A stretch of 15,768 nt of DNA from Roseiflexaceae bacterium UBA965 (lineage in GTDB: Bacteria > Chloroflexota > Chloroflexia > Chloroflexales > Roseiflexaceae). Where the stretch lies: positions 1 through 15,768 of the forward strand of contig DBCF01000242.1 of NCBI GenBank assembly GCA_002292925.1, given 5' to 3'. Shown one piece after another: positions 7,492-13,550 of the stretch. The position numbers and the translations under genes were made by a program. The notes under the pieces were generated by a model. The model was not told the origin of the DNA. It saw only the letters and a list, made by a program, of their open reading frames with translations, and did no database searches. Each line of letters begins with the position of its first letter. Positions within the stretch are counted from its first letter, which is position 1.

Positions 7492-8239
7492 ATGATTCCT
7501 CTACCACGGCTTGTTGATACAATTCTGCCGCTTGTTGGCTGACGACGGCCCCGGCTCGCAGGCTGATTATCAGGTCAAATTCTTGGCGGATACGCGATAA
7601 ATCGTGGGTGGCCACAATGGCCGTCCGCCCCAGTTGTTGTAGTTCATCGAGGATAGTGCATATCAACAGACGTGTTTCGGGGTCGACATTGTTGAAGGGC
7701 TCGTCGAGCAACAACAACTCTGCTTCTTGGACAATCGCCCGCGCCAGCAAGGCTCGTTGCTGTTGGCCACCCGACAAATCACTAATCCGGCGATCGGCCA
7801 CTGCCCCTAGCCCGAGCCGGTGCAACGTTTGCTCGACTAGGGTGTCGTCGTAGCGCTGTGGGTTGGTAAACCAGCCGAGGTGTACATAACGCCCCGTCAT
7901 TACAAAGCGCCGTACCGTGATGGGGAAGCGCCAATCGATTTCGCCCCGTTGGGGCAGATAGGCCACCCGGTGATGGCAAGCCCGCACCGGCCGCCCATAG
8001 ATACTGACGGTGCCGGCGTTGTAGGGCTGGAGCCCCGCCAACGTCTTGAGCAACGTGCTTTTGCCGGCGCCGTTGGGACCAATCAAGGCCGCCCGAATCC
8101 CGGCGGGGATGTCGAGGGTGGTGCAATTGAGGGCGTCACCTTGGCTGGCGTCGTAGACCACCCGCAGGTTGCGGATGGTGACGGCGTCAGACCCCGGTAC
8201 CGAATCAACGTGATGCCGCCCACTGTAATGTAAAATCAT
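7484..8239 (-). CDS. Metal (Zn/Mn) ABC transporter ATP-binding protein
   Basis: Drives import by ATP hydrolysis at the cytoplasmic face. All motifs are present in 251 residues: Walker A GPNGAGKS (54-61), Q-loop YLPQRGEIDWRFP (Gln97), signature LSGGQQQR (155-162), Walker B LLLLDE (175-180) and the switch histidine in THDLS (His212). The QRGEIDWRFPITV stretch is typical of the Mn/Zn ATPases (MntB, TroB, SitB types). The ATG at 8237-8239 follows AGAGG by about 11 nt, and that ribosome binding site lies inside a duplicated copy of the binding-protein gene tail. Codons about 25-66 have a degenerate second copy at 8297-8415. The first 20 residues are not conserved in the family and may be a variable extension. 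Confidence 0.95.
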   Translation of the reverse strand: MILHYSGRHHVDSVPGSDAVTIRNLRVVYDASQGDALNCTTLDIPAGIRAALIGPNGAGKSTLLKTLAGLQPYNAGTVSIYGRPVRACHHRVAYLPQRGEIDWRFPITVRRFVMTGRYVHLGWFTNPQRYDDTLVEQTLHRLGLGAVADRRISDLSGGQQQRALLARAIVQEAELLLLDEPFNNVDPETRLLICTILDELQQLGRTAIVATHDLSRIRQEFDLIISLRAGAVVSQQAAELYQQAVVEESYE

Positions 8240-8241
8240 GC

Positions 8242-8295
8242 CTATTGTGCCTCTGTGAGTGCCGTGACCATGGTACGCACATTATAGCGCATCAT
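8242..8295 (-). other. Mini-ORF formed by duplicated tail of the binding-protein gene
   Basis: The minus strand reads MMRYNVRTMVTALTEAQ then TAG, which ends 2 nt before the ATPase ATG. Residues 1-16 copy the C-terminus of the binding protein (MMRYNVRTMVTALTKA), with one change. It carries the AGAGG that serves the ATPase, so it may act as a coupling leader. It has no strong ribosome binding site of its own. Confidence 0.5.
8249..8295 (-). repeat. Direct repeat, copy 1 (noncoding copy of binding-protein gene 3' end)
   Basis: This 47-nt stretch matches 8420-8466 at 45 of 47 positions and lies in the same orientation. It is the left part of a tandem duplication whose other half is at 8297-8415. 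Confidence 0.95.
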
Positions 8296-8307
8296 AGTCT
8301 TGAGCAA
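8281..8307 (-). promoter_or_regulatory. Possible junction-born promoter for ATPase and permease
   Basis: A perfect TATAAT (8281-8286, from the binding-protein tail copy) lies 15 bp downstream of TTGCTC (8302-8307, from the ATPase-derived fragment). The two boxes meet only because of the duplication junction. The spacer is short and the -35 weak, so activity is uncertain. Confidence 0.3.
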
Positions 8308-8415
8308 TGTGCTGTTGCCGGAGCTATTTAGGGTGAATCAAGGCCGCCCACATCCCCATATGGGGGTGAGGGCGGCGTAATTGAGGGCGTTACCGTGGTT
8401 GGTGTTACCACCCGC
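8297..8415 (-). pseudogene. Degenerate partial copy of the ATPase gene (codons about 25-66)
   Basis: Aligned with 8043-8165, it shares long identical blocks: GTCTTGAGCAA, AATCAAGGCCGCCC, AATTGAGGGCGT and ACCACCCGC. Read in the ATPase direction it gives NALNYAAL (parent DALNCTTL), then an in-frame TGA. After a frameshift it gives NSSGNSTLLK in place of NGAGKSTLLK, so the Walker A lysine is lost. It directly abuts the binding-protein stop codon and lacks the first 24 codons. It cannot encode a functional protein. Confidence 0.9.
8343..8376 (-). promoter_or_regulatory. Intercistronic palindrome/hairpin after the binding-protein gene
   Basis: The core CCCCATATGGGG (8354-8365) is a perfect palindrome. 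It extends outward through CCGCCC (8344-8349) and GGGCGG (8370-8375) plus a flanking G-C pair. With one mismatch and one G-T pair the whole 34 bp is nearly symmetrical. No T-run follows on the minus strand, so an mRNA-stabilising or attenuating hairpin fits better than a terminator. The parental ATPase sequence lacks it. Confidence 0.7.
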
Positions 8416-9315
8416 TTATGCCTTTGTGAGTGCCGTGACCATGGTGCGCACATTATAGCGCATCATTTCGATATAGGTGGCACCACTGCTGTTGGCCTCG
8501 CCCAAGGCATCGGTGTAAAGTGCTGGTGCAATCGAGACACCGGCCTCTTGGGCAATTTGTTCCATTACCTTGGTGTTGCTCATGTTTTCAACAAAAATAG
8601 CCTGCACGCCACTCGCCTTGATATCGTTGACTAAGGCCACGATACTCGCCGCATCGGGGTCGCTACTTTCGGTGGTCACCGAACCGAGCCCCGTTCCCAC
8701 TACCTCAAACCCGTAGCGCGCCGCAAAATAGCCAAAGGTGTCGTGGCTGGTGACCAGCTTGCGTTGGGCAGCGGGCAATGTGGCAATTTGTGCTTGGATT
8801 TCATTGTCGAGCGCTTCGAGTTGCGCAATGTAGGCGGCGGCATTGGCAGTAAGGGTCTCTTTTTTGTTAGGCATCGCCGTAATCAACCCATCACGGATGT
8901 TTTGGGCCATGATGATTGCATTGGCGACATCGTGCCAGATGTGCGGGTCAGTTTCGTCACCGGCCATCAACGGTGTTACCCCGGTGCTCGCGGTAATCTG
9001 GGTCGCTTTACTGCCCGATGCCGCGTATAAATCGGCAAACCATGGCTCAAAGCCCACCCCAAGCTCGATTACCACCGTGGCATTGACCAAGGCCACCCCG
9101 TTGGCGGGCGTCGGCTCAAAGACGTGGGCGTCACCGTTGACGGGTACCAAACTGGTCACCGTGGCAGTGTCACCCGCAATCTGCTGAGTCATGTCGGCTA
9201 GCACACTAAATGTGGTGATGATGGTGGGCGTGCTCGTAGTGGCTGGTGCGCTACTACCACAGCCCGTCAAGAGACTGATGATGCATGCCATGATGATGAA
9301 ATAGGATTTTGCCAT
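8416..9315 (-). CDS. Metal ABC transporter substrate-binding lipoprotein (TroA/ZnuA family)
   Basis: Captures the metal outside the membrane and delivers it to the permease. The ATG at 9313-9315 gives a lipoprotein signal, MAKSYFIIMACIISLLTGC, with lipobox LTGC (Cys19), and GGAG lies 11 nt upstream; an in-frame TTG at 9384 would spoil the signal and overlaps the promoter. Predicted ligands are His64 (GDAHVFEPTP), His125 (DPHIWHD), His191 (VTSHDTFGYF) and Asp269 (YTDALG). Three His plus Asp is the TroA/zinc-type set; manganese proteins such as PsaA have Glu at the third place. The His-rich loop of E. coli ZnuA is absent. The mature protein of about 280 residues is normal. Zinc is the favoured substrate, manganese is possible. 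It is the first gene of the operon, under a repressor-type promoter. Confidence 0.94.
   Translation of the reverse strand: MAKSYFIIMACIISLLTGCGSSAPATTSTPTIITTFSVLADMTQQIAGDTATVTSLVPVNGDAHVFEPTPANGVALVNATVVIELGVGFEPWFADLYAASGSKATQITASTGVTPLMAGDETDPHIWHDVANAIIMAQNIRDGLITAMPNKKETLTANAAAYIAQLEALDNEIQAQIATLPAAQRKLVTSHDTFGYFAARYGFEVVGTGLGSVTTESSDPDAASIVALVNDIKASGVQAIFVENMSNTKVMEQIAQEAGVSIAPALYTDALGEANSSGATYIEMMRYNVRTMVTALTKA
8420..8466 (-). repeat. Direct repeat, copy 2 (coding 3' end of binding-protein gene)
   Basis: This is the functional copy, encoding the C-terminal MMRYNVRTMVTALTKA; it matches 8249-8295 with two differences in 47 nt. Confidence 0.95.
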
Positions 9316-9355
9316 AACTAAATCGACTCCTAATTGACAGTTACTTTCATTTACA

Positions 9356-9384
9356 ATGATAGCAACTATCAATTGGATTGTCAA
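9356..9384 (-). promoter_or_regulatory. Promoter of the metal ABC operon
   Basis: TTGACA (9379-9384) and TATCAT (9356-9361) are separated by exactly 17 bp, close to the sigma-70 consensus. The -35 overlaps the stop codon of the upstream GNAT gene, so the operon starts directly at its end. Confidence 0.85.
9357..9371. promoter_or_regulatory. Fur/Zur-type operator over the -10 box
   Basis: TGATAGCAACTATCA is a 15-bp dyad with perfect TGATAG/CTATCA arms, close to the 7-1-7 form of Fur-family boxes such as Zur (TGATAATnATTATCA-like). It overlaps the -10 hexamer, where a metal-loaded repressor would block RNA polymerase. The identity of the regulator is inferred; none is encoded here. Confidence 0.6.
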
Positions 9385-9953
9385 ATTTTTGCAGAAAGTG
9401 GTCGCACAAACAGGAGATCGGGTTTGCCTGCCCCATTGGCGTCAGGGATGACCCCACTGAGCACAAAGCCGTTGCGCAAATAAAACCCGCCGGCGTGGTG
9501 GGCTGTAGGCATAAAGGAGACGAGGTGAGTCAGTGGGTCAGGATAGAGTGTCACTCCTCCCATTGATGTGCTGTGGGTCTCGTCATCGCTCCAGGCAAAC
9601 AAGGTGCTGACTTGACGTGATTGCAAGATGGTGATGAGGTCGTTGAGTAGCGCCCGCCCGATGCCCCAGCGTTGGTGTGTCGGGGCAACCACGAGGGGGT
9701 GTAATTCCCACGCATGTCCGTCGTATTGAGGGTGAGCACCAATCCAGCCGATGATTTCGGTTGGTGTACGGGCAATCAGATTGCAGTGGGATGAGTCGTT
9801 TTGGGCGCATACTTCGGCGTGGGCAGCGGCATATGTAGGCCAGGCCGGTGAGTGATTGCTGAAGCCGGCATACAAGAGGTGGGCAACGTGGCTCACGTCG
9901 GCTTCGTTGGTGAAATCGAGGGTGGTAATCAGGTATGGTGTTGCATGTGTCAT
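9381..9953 (-). CDS. GNAT acetyltransferase, AAC(6')-like
   Basis: Predicted to transfer acetyl from acetyl-CoA. Motif A is LVVAPTHQRWGIGRALLNDL (about 88-106), with the QxxGIG acetyl-CoA pyrophosphate loop. The pattern AWELHPLVV, then WSDDETHSTSMGGVTLYPD, then FYLRNGFVLSGVIPDANG (157-174) with GKPDL resembles aminoglycoside 6'-N-acetyltransferases and their uncharacterised relatives. Its 190 residues fit that group. Whether it acetylates aminoglycosides cannot be told from sequence. It begins 33 bp after the serine hydrolase stop and is probably cotranscribed with it. The ribosome binding site is weak. Its stop codon lies inside the -35 of the metal operon promoter. Confidence 0.82.
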   Translation of the reverse strand: MTHATPYLITTLDFTNEADVSHVAHLLYAGFSNHSPAWPTYAAAHAEVCAQNDSSHCNLIARTPTEIIGWIGAHPQYDGHAWELHPLVVAPTHQRWGIGRALLNDLITILQSRQVSTLFAWSDDETHSTSMGGVTLYPDPLTHLVSFMPTAHHAGGFYLRNGFVLSGVIPDANGAGKPDLLFVRPLSAKI

Positions 9954-9986
9954 GGCGAGTACTCACTCGGGTAAAACTACTTGGGC

Positions 9987-11036
9987 TTATTGGGTGAGTT
10001 GATTGATGACCAAGCTGGTAATTTGTGGTCCATGGCGGAGCATCCAGCCACTATCGGCGGCCCGCGCTCCCAACATCGCGATCCGCACCATGCTGCTCTC
10101 GTCGGCCCACACAACCATCCCCGAAGCCCCACTATGCCCAAACGACGCGGGCGCAAATTGTGGGCTGACCCAGTGGGGGGCTTTGGTGCCACGCAATTCG
10201 GGGCCCAGCCCCCACGGACTAGGATTCCACCACAACGGCGGCATAAAGCCACCGCTGAGTCCGCGTGTTTGGTCGCTGAGAGCTTCTTCGCGTAGGGTTG
10301 GTGTTAAAAAATCACTGTGGGGCAAAAACGCATCCACCAACGCCAACGCACCAGCCGCATCAGTACACAGACCGCCCCATGGCAGGGCGAGGCTACGCCA
10401 AAAAGGACTGTTGAATGTTTCGAGATTGGTACCACGATGGCGCCCACGCACATCGGCGATGGTGGCGACGGTGCGGTCGATGGGGTTGCCGAGGAGACCG
10501 CGGATGCCCAGTGGCGTCAGCACGAGGCTACTGAGGGCTTCAGCGCAGCCCTGTCCTGTCAGCCGTTCGAGTAAAATCCCCAACAAGCCGTAGCCCAAAT
10601 TACTATATTGCACGCCACTCCAGGCTGGCTTGACTGGGGCACTGATGAGGCATTCTTGGGCGAGTTTGGGCCAGTCGAGACCGATGGCGTACAAGCCGTC
10701 TTTGTCGGCCAAATCGAGGGCCAAACCGCTGGTGTGGCAGAGCAAACTACGAATGCTTAGGGGAGCACTGGCGGGGGTGATGTCGCTGAGATAGGTGCCG
10801 ATAGGGTCATCAAGGGCGATTACCCTGCGGTCGATAAGTGTTAACACTGCGAGCGAAAGTGCCAGCTTAGTGATTGACGCCACGGGGAATACACTGTCAG
10901 GGGTGAGTGGTTGTTGGGCGCCATCGAGTCCATAGGCAGTGATGACCGGTGCGTCATAACCGTATTGATAGCCGAGCACCAGCCCCGGCAAAATACCTTG
11001 TTGTTGGTTTTGGGAGATATACGTGGTGATGTCCAT
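9987..11036 (-). CDS. Serine hydrolase of the beta-lactamase/penicillin-binding (class C) fold
   Basis: A 349-residue member of the Beta-lactamase (PF00144-type) superfamily. The catalytic SxxK is SITK (Ser54, Lys57), the second motif is YSN (Tyr144-Asn146), and the third is HSG (His301-Gly303), in place of the KTG of AmpC. HxG is common in esterase and peptidase members, so esterase, D-amino-acid peptidase or similar activity is more likely than true beta-lactam hydrolysis. No signal peptide is visible, suggesting a cytoplasmic enzyme, which also argues against a resistance beta-lactamase. The ATG at 11034-11036 follows AAGAGG. It is the first gene of a pair with the GNAT gene and diverges from the glycoside hydrolase. 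Confidence 0.88.
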   Translation of the reverse strand: MDITTYISQNQQQGILPGLVLGYQYGYDAPVITAYGLDGAQQPLTPDSVFPVASITKLALSLAVLTLIDRRVIALDDPIGTYLSDITPASAPLSIRSLLCHTSGLALDLADKDGLYAIGLDWPKLAQECLISAPVKPAWSGVQYSNLGYGLLGILLERLTGQGCAEALSSLVLTPLGIRGLLGNPIDRTVATIADVRGRHRGTNLETFNSPFWRSLALPWGGLCTDAAGALALVDAFLPHSDFLTPTLREEALSDQTRGLSGGFMPPLWWNPSPWGLGPELRGTKAPHWVSPQFAPASFGHSGASGMVVWADESSMVRIAMLGARAADSGWMLRHGPQITSLVINQLTQ

Positions 11037-11192
11037 GCTGGCCTCTTGTGTGGTTATGTTGGGAAAATTGTGCTATTATTGACGTAATTCCTGCATCTTT
11101 GCCCAAAAATTGCGTATACAACGTCGATTGACGTATCTAAAGTATACACGACCACATCCACCCTGATATGAATTATGCGTGAGGAGTTTGCC
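11037..11192. promoter_or_regulatory. Divergent intergenic region with repeats (hydrolase / glycoside hydrolase)
   Basis: The 156-bp gap must hold promoters for both flanking operons. It contains ATTGACGTA twice (11078-11086 and 11127-11135) and the dyad ACGTC-GATT-GACGT (11121-11134), which is flanked by two GTATAC palindromes (11114-11119, 11142-11147). I found no convincing -35/-10 pair on either strand. The dyad is a candidate operator, perhaps for a sugar-responsive regulator. Confidence 0.4.
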
Positions 11193-12500
11193 ATGCAACG
11201 TCGCCAATTACTGCGGAGTCTGATCGCATTGCCCCTGTTGGGCTGTGCCACGCCCCAAGTGAGTGTTGGTCCTACTCCGGGACCGCAACCTGGGTTGTTT
11301 ATTGATGCGGGCTACAACTACGGCCCGATTTCGCCACTGGTATATGGCAGCAACACCGGCCCGTGGCAAACCATCGGGCTCGATCATCGTACCTTGAGTC
11401 GCGATGCCGGTATCAGCATGATTCGCTGGCCGGGGGGCAATTGGGGTGACGAACACGACGTCACTGAGCTGATGATCGACGAATACATGGCGATGTGCCA
11501 GACCATCGGTGCCACGCCGTCGATTCATGTACGGGTATTTGAAGGCACCGCCCAAAAAGCCGCCGAGATGGTTAAATACGTCAATATCACCAAAAAATAC
11601 GCCGTCAAATATTGGGCCATCGGCAACGAACCCGATTTGTTTGTCAAAAAACGCGGTGCCGCCAAATATGGGGTCGACGAATATGTGGCCGATTTTGTGT
11701 CATTCCGGGCCGCCATGAAGGCCGTTGACCCCAGTATCATCGTGATGGGTCCTGAGCAGAGTCAGTTTAGCCCCAACGAAAACTACCCCCGCGACGCCTC
11801 TGGTGCCTACTGGCTACGCAGTTTTTTGCAACAAGTGCCTGATGTCGAAATGGTCTCGCTCCACCGCTACCCCTTTGGCGAAGGTGCGGTTACGCCCCGC
11901 CAATTGGCTGCCGACCCGGCGTCGTGGAGTACCTCGATTGATTATATGCGGGCTCTGATGCGCGAAGTGTTGGGCAAAGAAGTGCCCCTCGCCATTACTG
12001 AAGCCAATTCGGATTGGAGCGGGCGGGTCGATGAGCTGACTGGCACCAATTCGTTCCGTAATTCTTTGTGGTGGACAGATGTGTTGGGGCGTTTGATTGC
12101 CAAACAATGTGCCATCGTCAATCAGTTTTGTATGGGGGCGATTTCGGGGCAAGGGCTGGGGATTTTTGGGCCAGTGTCGTATAATTCTGGACCTTTGCCC
12201 ATCTACCAGACCTACACGTTGTTTCACAAGTTCGGTTCGACGTTGGTGCATGCTAGTAGTGACGATGCCGACTTCCACTTGGTGGCGGCCCAGCGCAGTG
12301 ACGGCGTGCTGACGGCGGTGTTGGTCAACCACCGCGAAACCCCCGTGACAATGCCGTTGACCATCGCCAACGCCAAAGTCACCAAAGCCCAGGCGTGGCG
12401 CTTTGGTGATGGCTATGAATTGCGTGATGACGGGGTGGTTGATGTCACCCAGCCCATCGTGTGGCCGGCGTTGTCGGCGACGTTGCTTGAATTGCAATAG
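11193..12500 (+). CDS. Secreted lipoprotein glycoside hydrolase, clan GH-A fold
   Basis: Probably hydrolyses a plant or microbial polysaccharide outside the membrane. The leader MQRRQLLRSLIALPLLGC has a twin-arginine pair and a lipobox ending at Cys18, so Tat export with lipid anchoring is likely. A TIM-barrel domain (about 35-360) contains RWPGGNWGDE, the acid/base motif WAIGNEPDLF (Glu146) and the nucleophile motif LAITEANSDW (Glu270). NEP and TEA about 124 residues apart are the clan GH-A layout. A small beta-domain (about 360-435) follows, as in GH39, GH51, GH79 and GH30. I cannot assign the exact family; arabinofuranosidase, xylosidase or glucuronidase activity is possible. The ATG at 11193 follows GAGGAG by 6 nt, which rules out the upstream ATG at 11175. 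It ends 6 bp from the convergent nuclease gene. Confidence 0.85.
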   Translation: MQRRQLLRSLIALPLLGCATPQVSVGPTPGPQPGLFIDAGYNYGPISPLVYGSNTGPWQTIGLDHRTLSRDAGISMIRWPGGNWGDEHDVTELMIDEYMAMCQTIGATPSIHVRVFEGTAQKAAEMVKYVNITKKYAVKYWAIGNEPDLFVKKRGAAKYGVDEYVADFVSFRAAMKAVDPSIIVMGPEQSQFSPNENYPRDASGAYWLRSFLQQVPDVEMVSLHRYPFGEGAVTPRQLAADPASWSTSIDYMRALMREVLGKEVPLAITEANSDWSGRVDELTGTNSFRNSLWWTDVLGRLIAKQCAIVNQFCMGAISGQGLGIFGPVSYNSGPLPIYQTYTLFHKFGSTLVHASSDDADFHLVAAQRSDGVLTAVLVNHRETPVTMPLTIANAKVTKAQAWRFGDGYELRDDGVVDVTQPIVWPALSATLLELQ

Positions 12501-12506
12501 CGCCCG

Positions 12507-13424
12507 TCAGCGTTTGGTGAATTCCGCGAGGAAGTATTCGTTGGCGTCACTGAGGTTCATGACTTTCATTTTGAACATGAGTGATAGTCGAAATGTCGTT
12601 TCGGTATTGGCGTCGGGTAATACCATTACTGATTGCCCAGCGGGCAAATTGAGCAACTCGGCAAATTTACTATATTTGCCGATGTGGTCTTGGTAGTGGC
12701 CGGTCTTGGTTTCGATCCAATAAATCCGACCGTTGAGGTGCACGAGGACATCGAGTTCGAAATCATCGCCGTTGGGCATGATGATTTGCGGATTAGTGAG
12801 GATTTCGAAATCCGTCACCCATGCGTCACTGGCAAATTGACGCATCATCTGGGCAATGTAGCGTTCGAGCCATTGCCCAGAAAAAAAGTTTTGGGCGCGC
12901 GGCTCGTTGCTGGGTCGCGCGCTGATGTTGTACTGAGGCGCTTTTTTGTAGAGATAGTCGCGCAACAGCGTTAATTCGTGCAGTTTGTTGCACACCAAGG
13001 TCATATCGGCGATGGCTTGCTGTGGTGATTGGGCAATATTCAGCCAAAACGACGAGCCCTTCTGCATGTTTTTTTTGATTTGCTCAAGCAGTGGGATGAT
13101 GTGGTAGTACTTGTTGCCCATTAAGGTGGCCATTTCGTTGAATACCCCGTCGTATTCTTGGGCGTTTGGCACCGTGCGCACATTGACCCCCCGTTGTTGC
13201 AAAAATTGCAAGATGTGGGTGGCCTGCGGGTCTTCGTATGGCGCCACAATTGTTTTGATTGGAGTGCTGATACTGGTGCGTACGCCGGGTTGCTTGAGTG
13301 ATTCGATTTGTTGGGTTAGTTGTTCGATTTTGCTCAGCATGATGCGCTGGTCGTGCATGATTTGCTTCAACACATCGGTGTCAACGGTGGGTGATGGTTT
13401 GCGAAAGATATCAAATATACTCAT
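12507..13424 (-). CDS. Coiled-coil protein with C-terminal PD-(D/E)XK nuclease-like domain
   Basis: The 305-residue protein has a coiled coil (about 15-45), a mostly helical middle domain (60-175) I do not recognise, and a C-terminal restriction-endonuclease-like domain (about 178-300). That domain shows GQWLERYIAQMM (helix with Glu187), FELDVLVHLNG (Asp225) and YWIETKTG (Glu238, Lys240), the D...ExK site. The arrangement resembles the DUF1887 nuclease domain of Card1/Can2 CRISPR ancillary effectors, but there is no CARF domain or CRISPR array nearby. DNA or RNA cleavage, perhaps in defence or stress response, is inferred. The ATG at 13424 follows GGAAGG; an ATG four codons upstream lacks such a site. 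It has its own promoter and is monocistronic. Confidence 0.75.
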   Translation of the reverse strand: MSIFDIFRKPSPTVDTDVLKQIMHDQRIMLSKIEQLTQQIESLKQPGVRTSISTPIKTIVAPYEDPQATHILQFLQQRGVNVRTVPNAQEYDGVFNEMATLMGNKYYHIIPLLEQIKKNMQKGSSFWLNIAQSPQQAIADMTLVCNKLHELTLLRDYLYKKAPQYNISARPSNEPRAQNFFSGQWLERYIAQMMRQFASDAWVTDFEILTNPQIIMPNGDDFELDVLVHLNGRIYWIETKTGHYQDHIGKYSKFAELLNLPAGQSVMVLPDANTETTFRLSLMFKMKVMNLSDANEYFLAEFTKR

Positions 13425-13456
13425 TGCACCTTCCATATTTACGTTAATATGGTATT

Positions 13457-13485
13457 AGTATAAATACAATCAGTGATTTTGTCTA
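13457..13485 (-). promoter_or_regulatory. Promoter of the nuclease-like gene
   Basis: TAGACA (13480-13485) and TATACT (13457-13462) are spaced by 17 bp on the minus strand, each one base from consensus. It lies about 33 nt before the ATG and just downstream of the terminator of the next operon. Confidence 0.75.
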
Positions 13486-13494
13486 GTCGCATGC

Positions 13495-13532
13495 AAAAAA
13501 CCTCTCCTCACATGTATTTGGTGAAGAGAGGT
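13495..13532 (-). terminator. Rho-independent terminator of the TetR/ABA4-like/membrane operon
   Basis: ACCTCTC (13500-13506) pairs with GAGAGGT (13526-13532) and TCAC (13508-13511) with GTGA (13521-13524) around one mismatch and a 9-nt loop. Six T follow on the minus strand. It begins 18 nt after the membrane protein stop codon. Confidence 0.88.
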
Positions 13533-13550
13533 AGCGTATTGCTGGCCTAT

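Noticed and set aside
8297..8415. A second, short ATPase gene
   Set aside because: The reading frame has an in-frame stop, a frameshift and Asn for the Walker A lysine, so it is a pseudogene fragment.
9316..9384. TTG start adding 23 residues to the metal-binding lipoprotein
   Set aside because: It would lie inside the promoter and displace the lipoprotein signal peptide; the ATG at 9315 gives a normal signal and lipobox.
11814..12497. A minus-strand open frame opposite the glycoside hydrolase
   Set aside because: The plus-strand product has catalytic motifs, a signal peptide and a good ribosome binding site; the antisense product is low in complexity and unrecognisable.
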